In this document: positions 1 to 6,058 of the stretch, piece by piece
Numbering within the stretch: position 1 is the stretch's first letter
How the letters are laid out: every line of letters begins with the position of its first letter
Source of the DNA: Chloroflexota bacterium
GTDB taxonomy: Bacteria > Chloroflexota > UBA6077 > JADZDV01
DNA length: 8,099 bases
NCBI GenBank assembly: GCA_020850915.1
Contig: JADZDV010000388.1
Coordinates: 1-8,099 of the forward strand
Direction of reading: 5' to 3'
The notes under the pieces: generated by a model
What the model saw: only the letters and a program-made list of their open reading frames with translations
Told to the model about the DNA's origin: nothing
Databases searched by the model: none
Made by a program: the position numbers and the translations under genes

Positions 1-530
1 ACGAGCGACACACGTTCATGTCGTCCTTCGGCAACGATCCGTGGGTAGCCTCTAACCGAATTATCGTACAGTCGCCACTGATGCACCAGCGGTCGGTACA
101 GCGAGACGAAGTTGCGAATCCCGCCGGCGTAACGACGGCGGATGGTGTCTTCCGGAACGCTATGTCCACCGGAGGCAGCCCGCTCAGCAACGCGCGAGAC
201 ACAGAGATCGGGGCTGGGAAGCCAGAGATAGACCAGCAGGAACGTATAGCCGTCCTGGACGAGATCCGCGATCCAGGGGGCGAAGGAGCGGCTGGCCAGG
301 GTCGTCTCAAAGGCGAAGTCCTGGCGTGCGGCGGCCAGCTCCTTCAGGCGCTGGAGCATGACGCGGCCGGCTTCCGCGGCGACGGACTCCGGGTCGCACG
401 CCGAGAGGCCGCGGGCGATGGTGTCGGCGTTCACGAACTGGTCGAGGCCGGGCAGTCCGTGCAGCAGGGCCGGCGCGGCGGTGGACTTGCCCGCGCCGTT
501 CGGTCCGGCGATGACCACGACGGTCGGCAT
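1..530 (-). CDS. Zeta-toxin-like P-loop ATPase/kinase (COG4185 type), 3' end outside window
   Basis: The minus strand from the ATG at 530 is open for 176 codons to the window edge; this gene is partial. Residues 1-17 carry a hydrophobic strand followed by a textbook Walker A motif, GPNGAGKST (9-17). Further landmarks are VNADTIA (33-39), FAFETTLAS (72-80), a basic RxxxGGHxVPEDTIRRRY block (about 117-134) and LYDN (154-157). This motif order is known from the COG4185 'predicted ABC-type ATPase' group, small proteins related to zeta toxins, which phosphorylate UDP-activated amino sugars. They are not ABC transporters. Usual length is about 190-200 residues, so I infer only some 15-25 residues are missing. 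If it is a toxin, no antitoxin gene precedes it: only 80 bp separate it from the divergent gene. A partner, if any, must lie outside the window. The Shine-Dalgarno is weak. Family assignment is firm; toxin activity is not shown. Confidence 0.85.
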   Translation of the reverse strand, partial: MPTVVVIAGPNGAGKSTAAPALLHGLPGLDQFVNADTIARGLSACDPESVAAEAGRVMLQRLKELAAARQDFAFETTLASRSFAPWIADLVQDGYTFLLVYLWLPSPDLCVSRVAERAASGGHSVPEDTIRRRYAGGIRNFVSLYRPLVHQWRLYDNSVRGYPRIVAEGRHERVSL

Positions 531-574
531 CTCGGGGCCATTGTGGCACACGGGACCGGCGCGCGGGCGGGGGC

Positions 575-583
575 TGGTAGAAT
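575..583 (+). promoter_or_regulatory. Extended -10 promoter of the MR/MLE gene
   Basis: TGGTAGAAT combines the extended -10 TGn element with TAGAAT (5 of 6 matches to TATAAT). No good -35 hexamer lies 16-18 bp upstream, which is tolerated for extended -10 promoters. It predicts transcription starting near 590, about 20 nt before the proposed CTG start codon. It lies in the 80-bp divergent intergenic region of a very GC-rich sequence, where such AT-rich hexamers are rare. Not tested experimentally. Confidence 0.45.
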
Positions 584-599
584 CGAGCACGCTCGCCGT

Positions 600-613
600 G
601 GAGGGCTGCGCTG
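600..613 (+). promoter_or_regulatory. Shine-Dalgarno and CTG start codon that decide the MR/MLE N-terminus
   Basis: GGAGGG at 600-605 is a strong Shine-Dalgarno, followed by a 5-nt spacer and CTG at 611. No ATG, GTG or TTG is available in this frame between the stop at 578-580 and the ATG at 671. The CTG reads M-K-I-S-D-L-R-V, the typical beginning of an enolase-superfamily N-terminal domain. The ATG at 671 has no comparable ribosome binding site and would delete the first beta strand. Confidence 0.65.
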
Positions 614-1759
614 AAGATCTCCGACCTGCGCGTTCATCTGCTCTCGGCGCCGCTCCAGCGGCCGTTCTGGATGTCGCTCGAGCCGTACACCGCGGCCTCG
701 GAGTTGATCGTCGAGGTCTTCACCGACGAGGGGCTGGTTGGGATCGGCGAGGTACACGGCAAGCCGATGGCGCAGATTGCCGCCCTGCTCCAGGGGCCGC
801 TGCTCGACCTCGTGCGTGGCCGTGATCCGCTGGAGACCGAGGCGATCTGGCAGGAGGTCTTCGCCCTGGGCCACACCCGCCGGGTGGCGAGCCTGACGCC
901 TGCTGGCGGGCAGGGACACTTCGGCGGCGGCAGCTACGCGCAGCTCATGTCGGCGCTGGCCGGGCTGGACCTGGCGCTCTGGGACCTCAAAGGCAGGGCA
1001 CTCGACCAGCCGGTCTACCGGCTGCTCGGCGGCAACCGCACCCACCTGCCAGCCTACGCCACGGGTGGCTACTACCAGGATGGCAAGGGCGTCGACGACC
1101 TGGTGCGCGAGGTGGTCTCGTACGTCGAGGGCTGGGGCTACAGGGCGGTCAAGCTGAAGGTTGGCGGCGTGCCGATCGCGGAGGACGTCGAGCGGCTGCG
1201 GGCGGTGCGCCAGGCGTTTCCCGCGCTCGAGATCATGGTGGACGCCAACTCCGCGTATGACGTGCCAACGGCCATCGCCGCCGCGCGGGCGTTCGAGCCG
1301 ATCGGCATCCGCTGGCTCGAGGAGCCGGTCCACTGGTACGACGCCGTCTTCGGGCTGGGCCGGGTCTCGGCGGCTACCTCAATCCCCACAGCCAGCGGCG
1401 AGAGCGAGCTGCACCGCTGGGGCTGCCGCGACCTGATCGATAACGCAGGCATCCAGATCGTCCAGTTCGACTGCACGCGGGCGGGCGGGCTGACCGAAGG
1501 GCTCAAGGTGGCGGCCTACGCGGCGAGCAAGGGCGTCTGGTTCGCACCGCACCACGACCCCCAGATCCACGGCCACCTGGTGTCGGCGATCCCGAACGGA
1601 CTGATCCTCGAGACGTTCCCGGACCGCGAGCGCGACCCGCTCTGGCAGGAGCTGTTCGAGGAGAAGCCGGTCGTGGCTGACGGCTTCATGGCGCTCTCCG
1701 ACCGTCCCGGCTGGGGCGTGACCCTCAACCGCCGAACGCTGGAGCGTTACCGCGCGTAG
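611..1759 (+). CDS. Mandelate racemase/muconate lactonizing enzyme family protein (probable acid-sugar dehydratase)
   Basis: From the CTG at 611 the protein has 382 residues, the normal length for this family; starting at the first ATG (671) leaves 362. Enolase-superfamily enzymes abstract a proton alpha to a carboxylate using Mg2+. Visible active-site residues are the KLK motif (K181, K183), metal ligands D211 (VDAN), E237/E238 (WLEEP) and E264 (SGES), D287 (QFDCTRAGG), H314 (APHHD) and E334 (ILETF). The E-D-H-E spacings (23, 27, 20) equal those of mandelate racemase E247-D270-H297-E317, so this belongs to the MR subgroup with a His-Asp dyad. That subgroup includes rhamnonate, galactonate and related sugar-acid dehydratases. 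The substrate cannot be read from sequence alone. The truncated aldolase gene 71 bp downstream suggests a dehydratase feeding a 2-keto-3-deoxy acid aldolase. The enzyme should be cytoplasmic; no signal peptide is seen. Confidence 0.93.
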   Translation: MKISDLRVHLLSAPLQRPFWMSLEPYTAASELIVEVFTDEGLVGIGEVHGKPMAQIAALLQGPLLDLVRGRDPLETEAIWQEVFALGHTRRVASLTPAGGQGHFGGGSYAQLMSALAGLDLALWDLKGRALDQPVYRLLGGNRTHLPAYATGGYYQDGKGVDDLVREVVSYVEGWGYRAVKLKVGGVPIAEDVERLRAVRQAFPALEIMVDANSAYDVPTAIAAARAFEPIGIRWLEEPVHWYDAVFGLGRVSAATSIPTASGESELHRWGCRDLIDNAGIQIVQFDCTRAGGLTEGLKVAAYAASKGVWFAPHHDPQIHGHLVSAIPNGLILETFPDRERDPLWQELFEEKPVVADGFMALSDRPGWGVTLNRRTLERYRA

Positions 1760-1830
1760 CGGTCGGCTCGAGCAGAGATCCCGCGGTCGTGGATGGACCG
1801 TCCGCCACCACCCCGGGACACGGAGCCCCG

Positions 1831-1914
1831 ATGCGGGCGAACACGGTGAAGCGCCTCCCGCGGGAGGGCAGGCCGGCCATCGGCATCTGGCTGAGCCTGG
1901 GAAGCCGGCTAGCG
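1831..1914 (+). pseudogene. Truncated HpcH/HpaI-type aldolase, N-terminal remnant only
   Basis: An ATG at 1831, preceded at a 5-nt spacing by GGAG (1822-1825), opens a frame beginning MRANTVKRLPREG followed by RPAIGIWLSLGS. This matches the usual start of HpcH/HpaI (2-keto-3-deoxy acid) aldolases: N-x-x-K-x-x-L-x-x-G-x-P-x-x-G-x-W-x-S-L-x-S. After about 28 codons (near 1910-1914) the resemblance ends abruptly. The frame continues into Gly/Arg-rich sequence that is the antisense of the neighbouring minus-strand gene. None of the downstream aldolase motifs (metal-binding Glu/Asp, catalytic His/Arg) is present. A full-length aldolase is about 250-270 residues. I infer a deletion or rearrangement breakpoint at the 3' end of the converging operon. 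The assignment rests on a short segment, so confidence is moderate. Confidence 0.6.
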
Positions 1915-2778
1915 GCCCCTGACTTTGGCGGGCTTTGGGGTGGAGGTGGGGCCGGGGCTCGGGGTGGGCGGAACGGTGGGCTGGCCGCCCCCGGGGGCGC
2001 GGGGGAGGACGGTGTAGGTGAGCTGAAAGGTGTAGTCGCCGGGCGCGGTATCCTGGGGCGGGGAGAAGCTCATGGCGTGCTTGAGCGCGATGGCGCGCGC
2101 CGAGTCGCCAGGCTGGCCGGAGGCGATCAGGTTCATTCCCGGCTTGAGCGGGGTCATGTGTCCACCGTCACCCCAGGCAAGCGCCGAGATCGGCAGGGGC
2201 TTGCCGGACGGGCCGGTGAGGAACTCGGGCGCTTCGATGAGGACGTCGTAGGCGGTCCTGGAGGTCAGCTCGCCGACGATCGCCTCTTTGAGCAGGCTGG
2301 TCTGACCGGGCATGACCGTGCCGAACTCGATCTTTGGCGTTCGGATCGCGAGCTTGAGACCGGTCGCGGAGCCCGCTGGGGCCGCGGGCGTCGACGCATC
2401 ATCGCGGGAGGTGTCTGAGCCGCTGACCTGCGCGGGCGGTGTTGCCGACGCTGTGGCTGCGAGGATAGGCGTCGGCGCGGGAGTCAGGGTTGGAGGGGCC
2501 GTGGGCAGCGGTCCCGGTGTCGAGCCTTTTGCCGTCGGGGTGGGGTGGGCAGCCTGATTGTCCGGGGGACGCGGGGTGGCGGTCGGCTCGCTCCGCGCCC
2601 GGCCGCCAAGCTGGCTGCCCGGGCTCCGTGGGGCATCAAGCCGCTGGGACGTTGGCCGCGCGGTGGCCGCGGCGGGCTGGCGCTGCTGCGCCAGCAGGGG
2701 CGCGACAGGGTCGGCGCCGGCCAGCGACGCCGCGAGCCCGATCAGGAGGAGTCCCAGAATCTGCCGGTTGTTCAGCAT
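1909..2778 (-). CDS. Secreted beta-sandwich protein on Pro/Thr-rich stalk, WxL-like
   Basis: 289 residues. Residues 1-21 form a signal peptide (short polar n-region, then a hydrophobic ILGLLLIGLAASLAG core). Residues 30-140 are low-complexity Pro/Thr/Ala, probably a disordered stalk. Residues 140-259 form a beta-rich domain, and 260-289 a second Pro/Thr tail with basic end. In the domain, TAYDVLIEAP (175-184) and PGDYTFQLTYTVLP (246-259) echo two hallmark strands of WxL domains, with the Trp of each replaced by Tyr. The 197-residue protein encoded at 5465-6058 has the same two strands, suggesting a related fold. No LPXTG sorting signal or transmembrane helix is present, so anchoring would be non-covalent. 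It is the last gene of the minus-strand unit, 21 nt after the coiled-coil gene, with AAGGGA just before its ATG. Function unknown; WxL-like is an inference from motif layout. Confidence 0.75.
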   Translation of the reverse strand: MLNNRQILGLLLIGLAASLAGADPVAPLLAQQRQPAAATARPTSQRLDAPRSPGSQLGGRARSEPTATPRPPDNQAAHPTPTAKGSTPGPLPTAPPTLTPAPTPILAATASATPPAQVSGSDTSRDDASTPAAPAGSATGLKLAIRTPKIEFGTVMPGQTSLLKEAIVGELTSRTAYDVLIEAPEFLTGPSGKPLPISALAWGDGGHMTPLKPGMNLIASGQPGDSARAIALKHAMSFSPPQDTAPGDYTFQLTYTVLPRAPGGGQPTVPPTPSPGPTSTPKPAKVRGR

Positions 2779-2799
2779 CTTCCCTTCAGCGCAAGAGGC

Positions 2800-3540
2800 T
2801 CACTCCAGCCAGCTTGGCAGCTTGAACCCGTCGTCACCGCGGTCGTCCGCCGGCTTCTCCGCGGAGGCGCTGGCTGGCGTAGAGGCTGTCGGGGTCGCGG
2901 CAGCAGGAGCCGGCGGGGGCGCGCTGGGCGTGCTGGGCGCGCTGGGCGCGCTCTCGCCAGTCGCGGCTGGCGTGGACGCCATCCCACCCTGACCCTTGCG
3001 TCGTTCTAACAGGCGCTGCAGGAAGCCGGCGTAGTCCACGCAGAGGCGCTCCAGTTCCGTCTCGGCCTGCTCGGTGCGCTCGGCAGCCTCTCGCTCAACC
3101 TGCTCCGCCTGGCTCCGGGCACGCGCCACCACCTCATCCGCCTGGGCATGCGCCCTGCTGAGCAGTTCGTCGGCCTGCGCACGTGCCTGCGCCAGCACTT
3201 CGTCAGCCTGGCGCTGCGATGTGCCGCGCAGACGATCGGATTCCTGCTGGGCTGCGCCGACCACCTCGTTGTAGGCGCGCTCGGCGGCCGCCGCGTGCTG
3301 ACTGCGTATCTCCGCGGCCTCGCGGAGAGCCGCCTCGAGCACGAACGGCGCGGAGTTGCGCTGGGCGCGCTCTTCCAGCTCCCGGAGGCGCGCTGACAGC
3401 CGCAAGAAGTGGCTGTACACCTCGGTGGGATCCAGACCACCGGGCACCCGGGTGAAGCTTGCGAGGAACGCCTCCTGGGAGGCCGCCTCCGTCTGGCCGG
3501 AGGCTTGCATGCTGGAGCCCTGCTGTTGTCCGTACGTCAT
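2800..3540 (-). CDS. DivIVA-like coiled-coil protein with hendecad repeats and disordered tail
   Basis: 246 residues from the ATG at 3540, chosen because GGAGGAG lies 9 nt upstream; a GTG at 3567 would add nine residues but would bury that Shine-Dalgarno in the coding region. Residues 1-35 are Gln/Ser-rich. A long coiled coil covers roughly 37-182, starting with LDPTEVYSHFLRLSARLREL. Within it, residues 100-154 repeat with an 11-residue period, most clearly QADEVLAQARA, QADELLSRAHA, QADEVVARARS. Such hendecads give nearly straight, slightly right-handed coils. Residues 187-235 are disordered Ala/Pro/Ser/Thr, and the protein ends GFKLPSWLE, a likely short binding peptide. There is no signal peptide or membrane segment, so it is cytoplasmic. 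The overall plan recalls DivIVA/GpsB-type scaffolds but no family is certain. It sits between two genes for surface proteins (37 nt after one, 21 nt before the other), so it probably works with the cytoplasmic part of the upstream membrane protein. Confidence 0.82.
   Translation of the reverse strand: MTYGQQQGSSMQASGQTEAASQEAFLASFTRVPGGLDPTEVYSHFLRLSARLRELEERAQRNSAPFVLEAALREAAEIRSQHAAAAERAYNEVVGAAQQESDRLRGTSQRQADEVLAQARAQADELLSRAHAQADEVVARARSQAEQVEREAAERTEQAETELERLCVDYAGFLQRLLERRKGQGGMASTPAATGESAPSAPSTPSAPPPAPAAATPTASTPASASAEKPADDRGDDGFKLPSWLE
3079..3243 (-). repeat. 33-bp periodic coding repeat (five hendecads)
   Basis: Five consecutive 33-bp units encode 11-residue repeats (residues 100-154 of the coiled-coil protein). 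The three central units share Q-A-D-E at their starts, with Q at residues 111, 122 and 133 and again at 144 (QAEQ). The DNA copies have diverged at third positions, so this is an old protein-level repeat rather than a recent tandem duplication. Confidence 0.7.
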
Positions 3541-3604
3541 AGACCGCGTCTCCTCCATCCTGGCCACTCGCTCTGAACGCTTCCGCCCCAGCTACTGCCG
3601 CGGG

Positions 3605-5227
3605 CTAGTGCTGTCGCGCTCGATACGCCTCGAGCCCTTTGCGGGCGCGCTCGTTGCGCGGGTTCAATGCCAGTACCTGCTCGAGGCAGGCGATCGCTTC
3701 CTTCTCGCTCTCAGTGGTGCCAGCCCGCCAGAGCCAGGCGTCCTCCGCTCGGGGGTTCGCCTCGACAGCCTCCTGGAACAGCCCGTAAGCGCGCCGGCGG
3801 TCGCCACCGCGGGCTGCCTCCTGCCCCTGCTTGAACAGCTCCTCCCAGCTCGGACCGGGCGGCACAACGGCGCCGTTGGCCGGTCGCGCGGCCGCCGCCA
3901 ACTGAGCCGGCAGGGGCGGCACGCGGCGAGCGGGCGTCTCGGGCTCGGGGCGCCTCGGCTCGAGCGGCTCGGAGCGGGCTGGGACGGCAGGCGTCGGCGG
4001 GACCGACCCAGGCGCTGCACGCGCGGGATCGCTCGCAACGGGCGGCGCAGGGGGCGGGGACGCCTTCGGCTCAACCACGGTCGGCTGCTCGGCGGCACCG
4101 AGCCGCGCGGCGATGCCGCCAGCACGCGCCGCGGCGGCCGCTTTCAGGTCCGCGCCGTTACCGGCCGGGGCTGTCGCACCCGGGGCCGCGTCGGCCCCAG
4201 GCCTGACGAGCGCTGGCAGGCGGCGCGCTTGCCTGTCCTTGCGGGCAGGCAGGCGGAAGCTGAGCTGATTCGGGAGAAGAAGACGCAAACCCGCGGCGAC
4301 GAGCGCCGCGATGAGCAGGCCCTTCCAGGGCAGGAACATGAGCCAATCACTACCCACAAGCGTGTCCTGCCCTCCGTAGTCAAACGAGAATTTCGCCCTG
4401 TAGACACCAAGCGGAACACCAAGCAGGCCGGATGGCGACCAGTTGGCGCCCACCGTCGCGGAGTCCGCGGGATAGATGATCGGTCCCTGTACGGGAACCC
4501 TGGCCACGGTGTTGCCTAGCAGGTCGCTGAGGACGACCTCGCCGCCGGGGGCGATCTGAACGTTGCCGTTGTTGCTGATGCCCGCGCGGAACACGACCGG
4601 ACCACTGTCGAAGAGCGGGAGTGGGTTTGGCGTCTGGAGCCCAACCCACTGGTCGTTGAGGGACCAGCCGATGCTCAGCGCATCGTGCACCGTCTGGAAC
4701 TTCGTGAGGATCGCCTCTCGCCGCGCGGCGCCGGGCACTGTGACCACCAGACGGACGCCCAGCGAGGGGGAGATGCGCGCCTGGGATTCCGTAGCGACGG
4801 CCGCGTTGAGGAGCACGCCAATCACATGGTCGCCGGGTTCGGCCTCCACGGGTGGCTTGACCTGGAACTGAATCGCCTCAGGAACGCCCGGCTGCATCGG
4901 AAAGGACGTCCGGTCGAACGTGAGCCAGCGGGAGGCCGTCGAGGCTACGGGACCGCCGGGCGGCGCGGCCACCGGCCCCGTCTCGGTCATTCTGAAATCG
5001 AAGAACTGCACCGCGCCTTGCGCGCTGGGCGCACCGTCAAAGGTGAACGAGATGTCGCCAGAAACGGTTTCGCCAGGTTTCGCGGTTATGGCGACGACAT
5101 TCTGTGGAGTTGACACGGAAATCGTTTGAGCAGCCGCGAGAGACGGAAGACACGCAACCCAAATGCCCCCGATTACGAGCAGCGTTCGGATAGGAATGAC
5201 GCATCTACGTTGCGACTGACCGACCAT
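3605..5227 (-). CDS. DUF916/WxLIP-like membrane protein with cytoplasmic TPR
   Basis: 540 residues. A signal peptide occupies 1-33 (R-rich n-region, hydrophobic 15-30, AAA|Q cleavage site). Residues 35-166 form a beta domain: ISVSTPQNVVAITAKPGETVSGDISF, then SRWLTFDRTSF and an EPGDHVIGVLL strand. This resembles DUF916 (WxL-interacting protein) domains of Gram-positive surface clusters. Residues 167-296 form a second beta domain, including FRAGISNNGNVQIAPGGEVVLSD and LGVPLGVYRAKFSFDYGG, in the position where Firmicutes homologues carry DUF3324. One transmembrane helix spans about 297-318, followed by basic residues (R323, R329-K330, R335-R336) that fix the C-terminus inside. Residues 340-458 are a Pro/Ala-rich linker, and 459-535 a TPR pair (EELFKQGQEAARGGD ... 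ALNPRNERARKGL) of a style common in Chloroflexota. A cytoplasmic TPR after a DUF916-like ectodomain is not typical of Firmicutes proteins. First gene of the unit; weak Shine-Dalgarno. Ectodomain family is inferred by eye. Confidence 0.85.
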   Translation of the reverse strand: MVGQSQRRCVIPIRTLLVIGGIWVACLPSLAAAQTISVSTPQNVVAITAKPGETVSGDISFTFDGAPSAQGAVQFFDFRMTETGPVAAPPGGPVASTASRWLTFDRTSFPMQPGVPEAIQFQVKPPVEAEPGDHVIGVLLNAAVATESQARISPSLGVRLVVTVPGAARREAILTKFQTVHDALSIGWSLNDQWVGLQTPNPLPLFDSGPVVFRAGISNNGNVQIAPGGEVVLSDLLGNTVARVPVQGPIIYPADSATVGANWSPSGLLGVPLGVYRAKFSFDYGGQDTLVGSDWLMFLPWKGLLIAALVAAGLRLLLPNQLSFRLPARKDRQARRLPALVRPGADAAPGATAPAGNGADLKAAAAARAGGIAARLGAAEQPTVVEPKASPPPAPPVASDPARAAPGSVPPTPAVPARSEPLEPRRPEPETPARRVPPLPAQLAAAARPANGAVVPPGPSWEELFKQGQEAARGGDRRRAYGLFQEAVEANPRAEDAWLWRAGTTESEKEAIACLEQVLALNPRNERARKGLEAYRARQH

Positions 5228-5267
5228 GAAAGCCCCATGAAATACGCGCTACCCATAGAACGAGGTC

Positions 5268-5276
5268 AGTATACCA
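5268..5276 (-). promoter_or_regulatory. Extended -10 promoter of the DUF916/coiled-coil/beta-sandwich operon
   Basis: Read on the minus strand this is TGGTATACT: an extended -10 TGn plus TATACT (5 of 6 to TATAAT). No recognisable -35 exists at normal spacing. Transcription would start near 5261, giving a leader of about 33 nt before the ATG at 5227. The intrinsic terminator at 5407-5449 isolates this operon from the gene upstream, so a promoter is expected in this gap. Confidence 0.5.
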
Positions 5277-5322
5277 GAGGGGACGCCGCCGCTCGGTCAG
5301 CGTGGCCGACACGGAACCGCCT

Positions 5323-5360
5323 CGATCGGGCAGTCGTTCTTCGGTGGACTCCGATCGGAG
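5323..5360. promoter_or_regulatory. Paired CGATCG palindromes, candidate operator
   Basis: A perfect 12-bp palindrome, CTCCGATCGGAG, lies at 5349-5360, and a related CTCGATCGGG at 5321-5330. Their CGATCG cores (5323-5328 and 5352-5357) are 29 bp apart, close to three helical turns, and lie upstream of the operon's -10 element. This is the layout of an activator or cooperative binding site. No factor is identified, and CGATCG is not rare in GC-rich DNA. Confidence 0.25.
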
Positions 5361-5402
5361 GTCTTTCGGACAGGTAGCGCGCAGGAACGAAGGGGCGACA
5401 TC

Positions 5403-5449
5403 AAAAGCCCTGAGTTCGTCAACTCCCGGAGGGTCGAGGAACTCAGGGC
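5403..5449 (-). terminator. Intrinsic terminator of the small secreted beta-sandwich gene
   Basis: GCCCTGAGTTC (5407-5417) and GAACTCAGGGC (5439-5449) are perfect 11-bp complements around a 21-nt loop. On the minus strand the stem is followed directly by TTTT (5406-5403). It begins 15 nt after the stop codon at 5465, in the right orientation to end that transcript before the next operon. Confidence 0.8.
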
Positions 5450-5464
5450 GAGGCCTTTCCGCGA

Positions 5465-6058
5465 CTAGAACAGAGTGAAGTTCAGATCGAACGTGTAGGC
5501 GTAGCCGCTGACCATGTGGGCTGAGGAGGCGTTGATATTGCTGAATCGCACATCCACGCCGATCGGGTCGCCGGCGGGGTTGGTCTGGCCGCCGCTCGCG
5601 CAGTTCGGCAGGCCCCCAGCGCCGGCGCAGCCGATCACCTGCGGACCCGGACTTGCGCCCGCGACAACGACGCGGTTTGCGACCGACTCGGGCGCTGAGT
5701 TGCGCTTCAGGGACAGGTCCGGGTACGTCGCCAGGCTGACGTCGCTGCAGCCGCCACCGGACGGCGTGCAGGCCAGAATATTCGAGGGCGAGTACACTGT
5801 GACGTACCAGGTCGCGTGCGAGGAGGTCACCGTCGCGATGAACGCGTTGTAGAAGTTCTCGGTGCTGTTGAAGCCGCTGACGTCAAAGTTCGGCACCGCT
5901 GGGTTCGGCGCCACCGCCAGGGTGTGCGCGCCGCCGACCGAGCCTGTCCCACTGACCGTGATGGGCGCCGCTTCGACGTGCGTGGTCACGCTCGAAGCGA
6001 CCACCACCGCGCCGGCCAGCAACGCCCCGGCCAGGAGCCCTCTCACAGGAGCCTTCAT
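5465..6058 (-). CDS. Small secreted beta-sandwich protein, WxL-like, own transcription unit
   Basis: 197 residues from the ATG at 6058. A TTG at 6064 in the same frame adds two residues and has a better-spaced GGGAGGG, so the exact start is open. Residues 1-30 are a signal peptide (MKAPVRG, then a long hydrophobic Ala/Leu/Val core, VEA|A cleavage). The mature ~167-residue domain is beta-rich with four cysteines (C97, C104, C144, C153) that could form two disulfides. TWYVTVYSP (83-91) and the C-terminal YAYTFDLNFTLF (186-197) match the positions of the two conserved strands of WxL domains; the first Trp is kept (W84), the second is replaced. There is no stalk, sorting signal or membrane helix. 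It has a near-consensus promoter and an intrinsic terminator, so it is transcribed alone and probably strongly, as expected of an abundant surface or matrix protein. Possible client of the DUF916-like protein encoded next door. Function unproven. Confidence 0.8.
   Translation of the reverse strand: MKAPVRGLLAGALLAGAVVVASSVTTHVEAAPITVSGTGSVGGAHTLAVAPNPAVPNFDVSGFNSTENFYNAFIATVTSSHATWYVTVYSPSNILACTPSGGGCSDVSLATYPDLSLKRNSAPESVANRVVVAGASPGPQVIGCAGAGGLPNCASGGQTNPAGDPIGVDVRFSNINASSAHMVSGYAYTFDLNFTLF

Noticed and set aside
431..1333. 300-residue minus-strand open frame across the MR/MLE gene
   Set aside because: It is Arg/Pro/His-rich antisense of a clearly conserved enzyme with complete active-site residues, and its far end overlaps the P-loop gene in another frame. 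It is a by-product of high GC.
1854..1867. Perfect 14-bp palindrome CCTCCCGCGGGAGG
   Set aside because: It falls within the codons for L-P-R-E-G in the aldolase remnant, has no loop and no T-run, and is readily explained by GC-rich codon use.
2918..2950. Tandem GCGCTGGGC-like 9-bp units
   Set aside because: They encode the Ala/Pro/Ser/Thr-rich disordered tail of the coiled-coil protein; a low-complexity coding repeat, not a separate element.
3356..4519. 387-residue plus-strand open frame opposite the TPR and linker region
   Set aside because: Gly/Arg-rich antisense of a Pro/Ala-rich linker; no start signal or recognisable domain.
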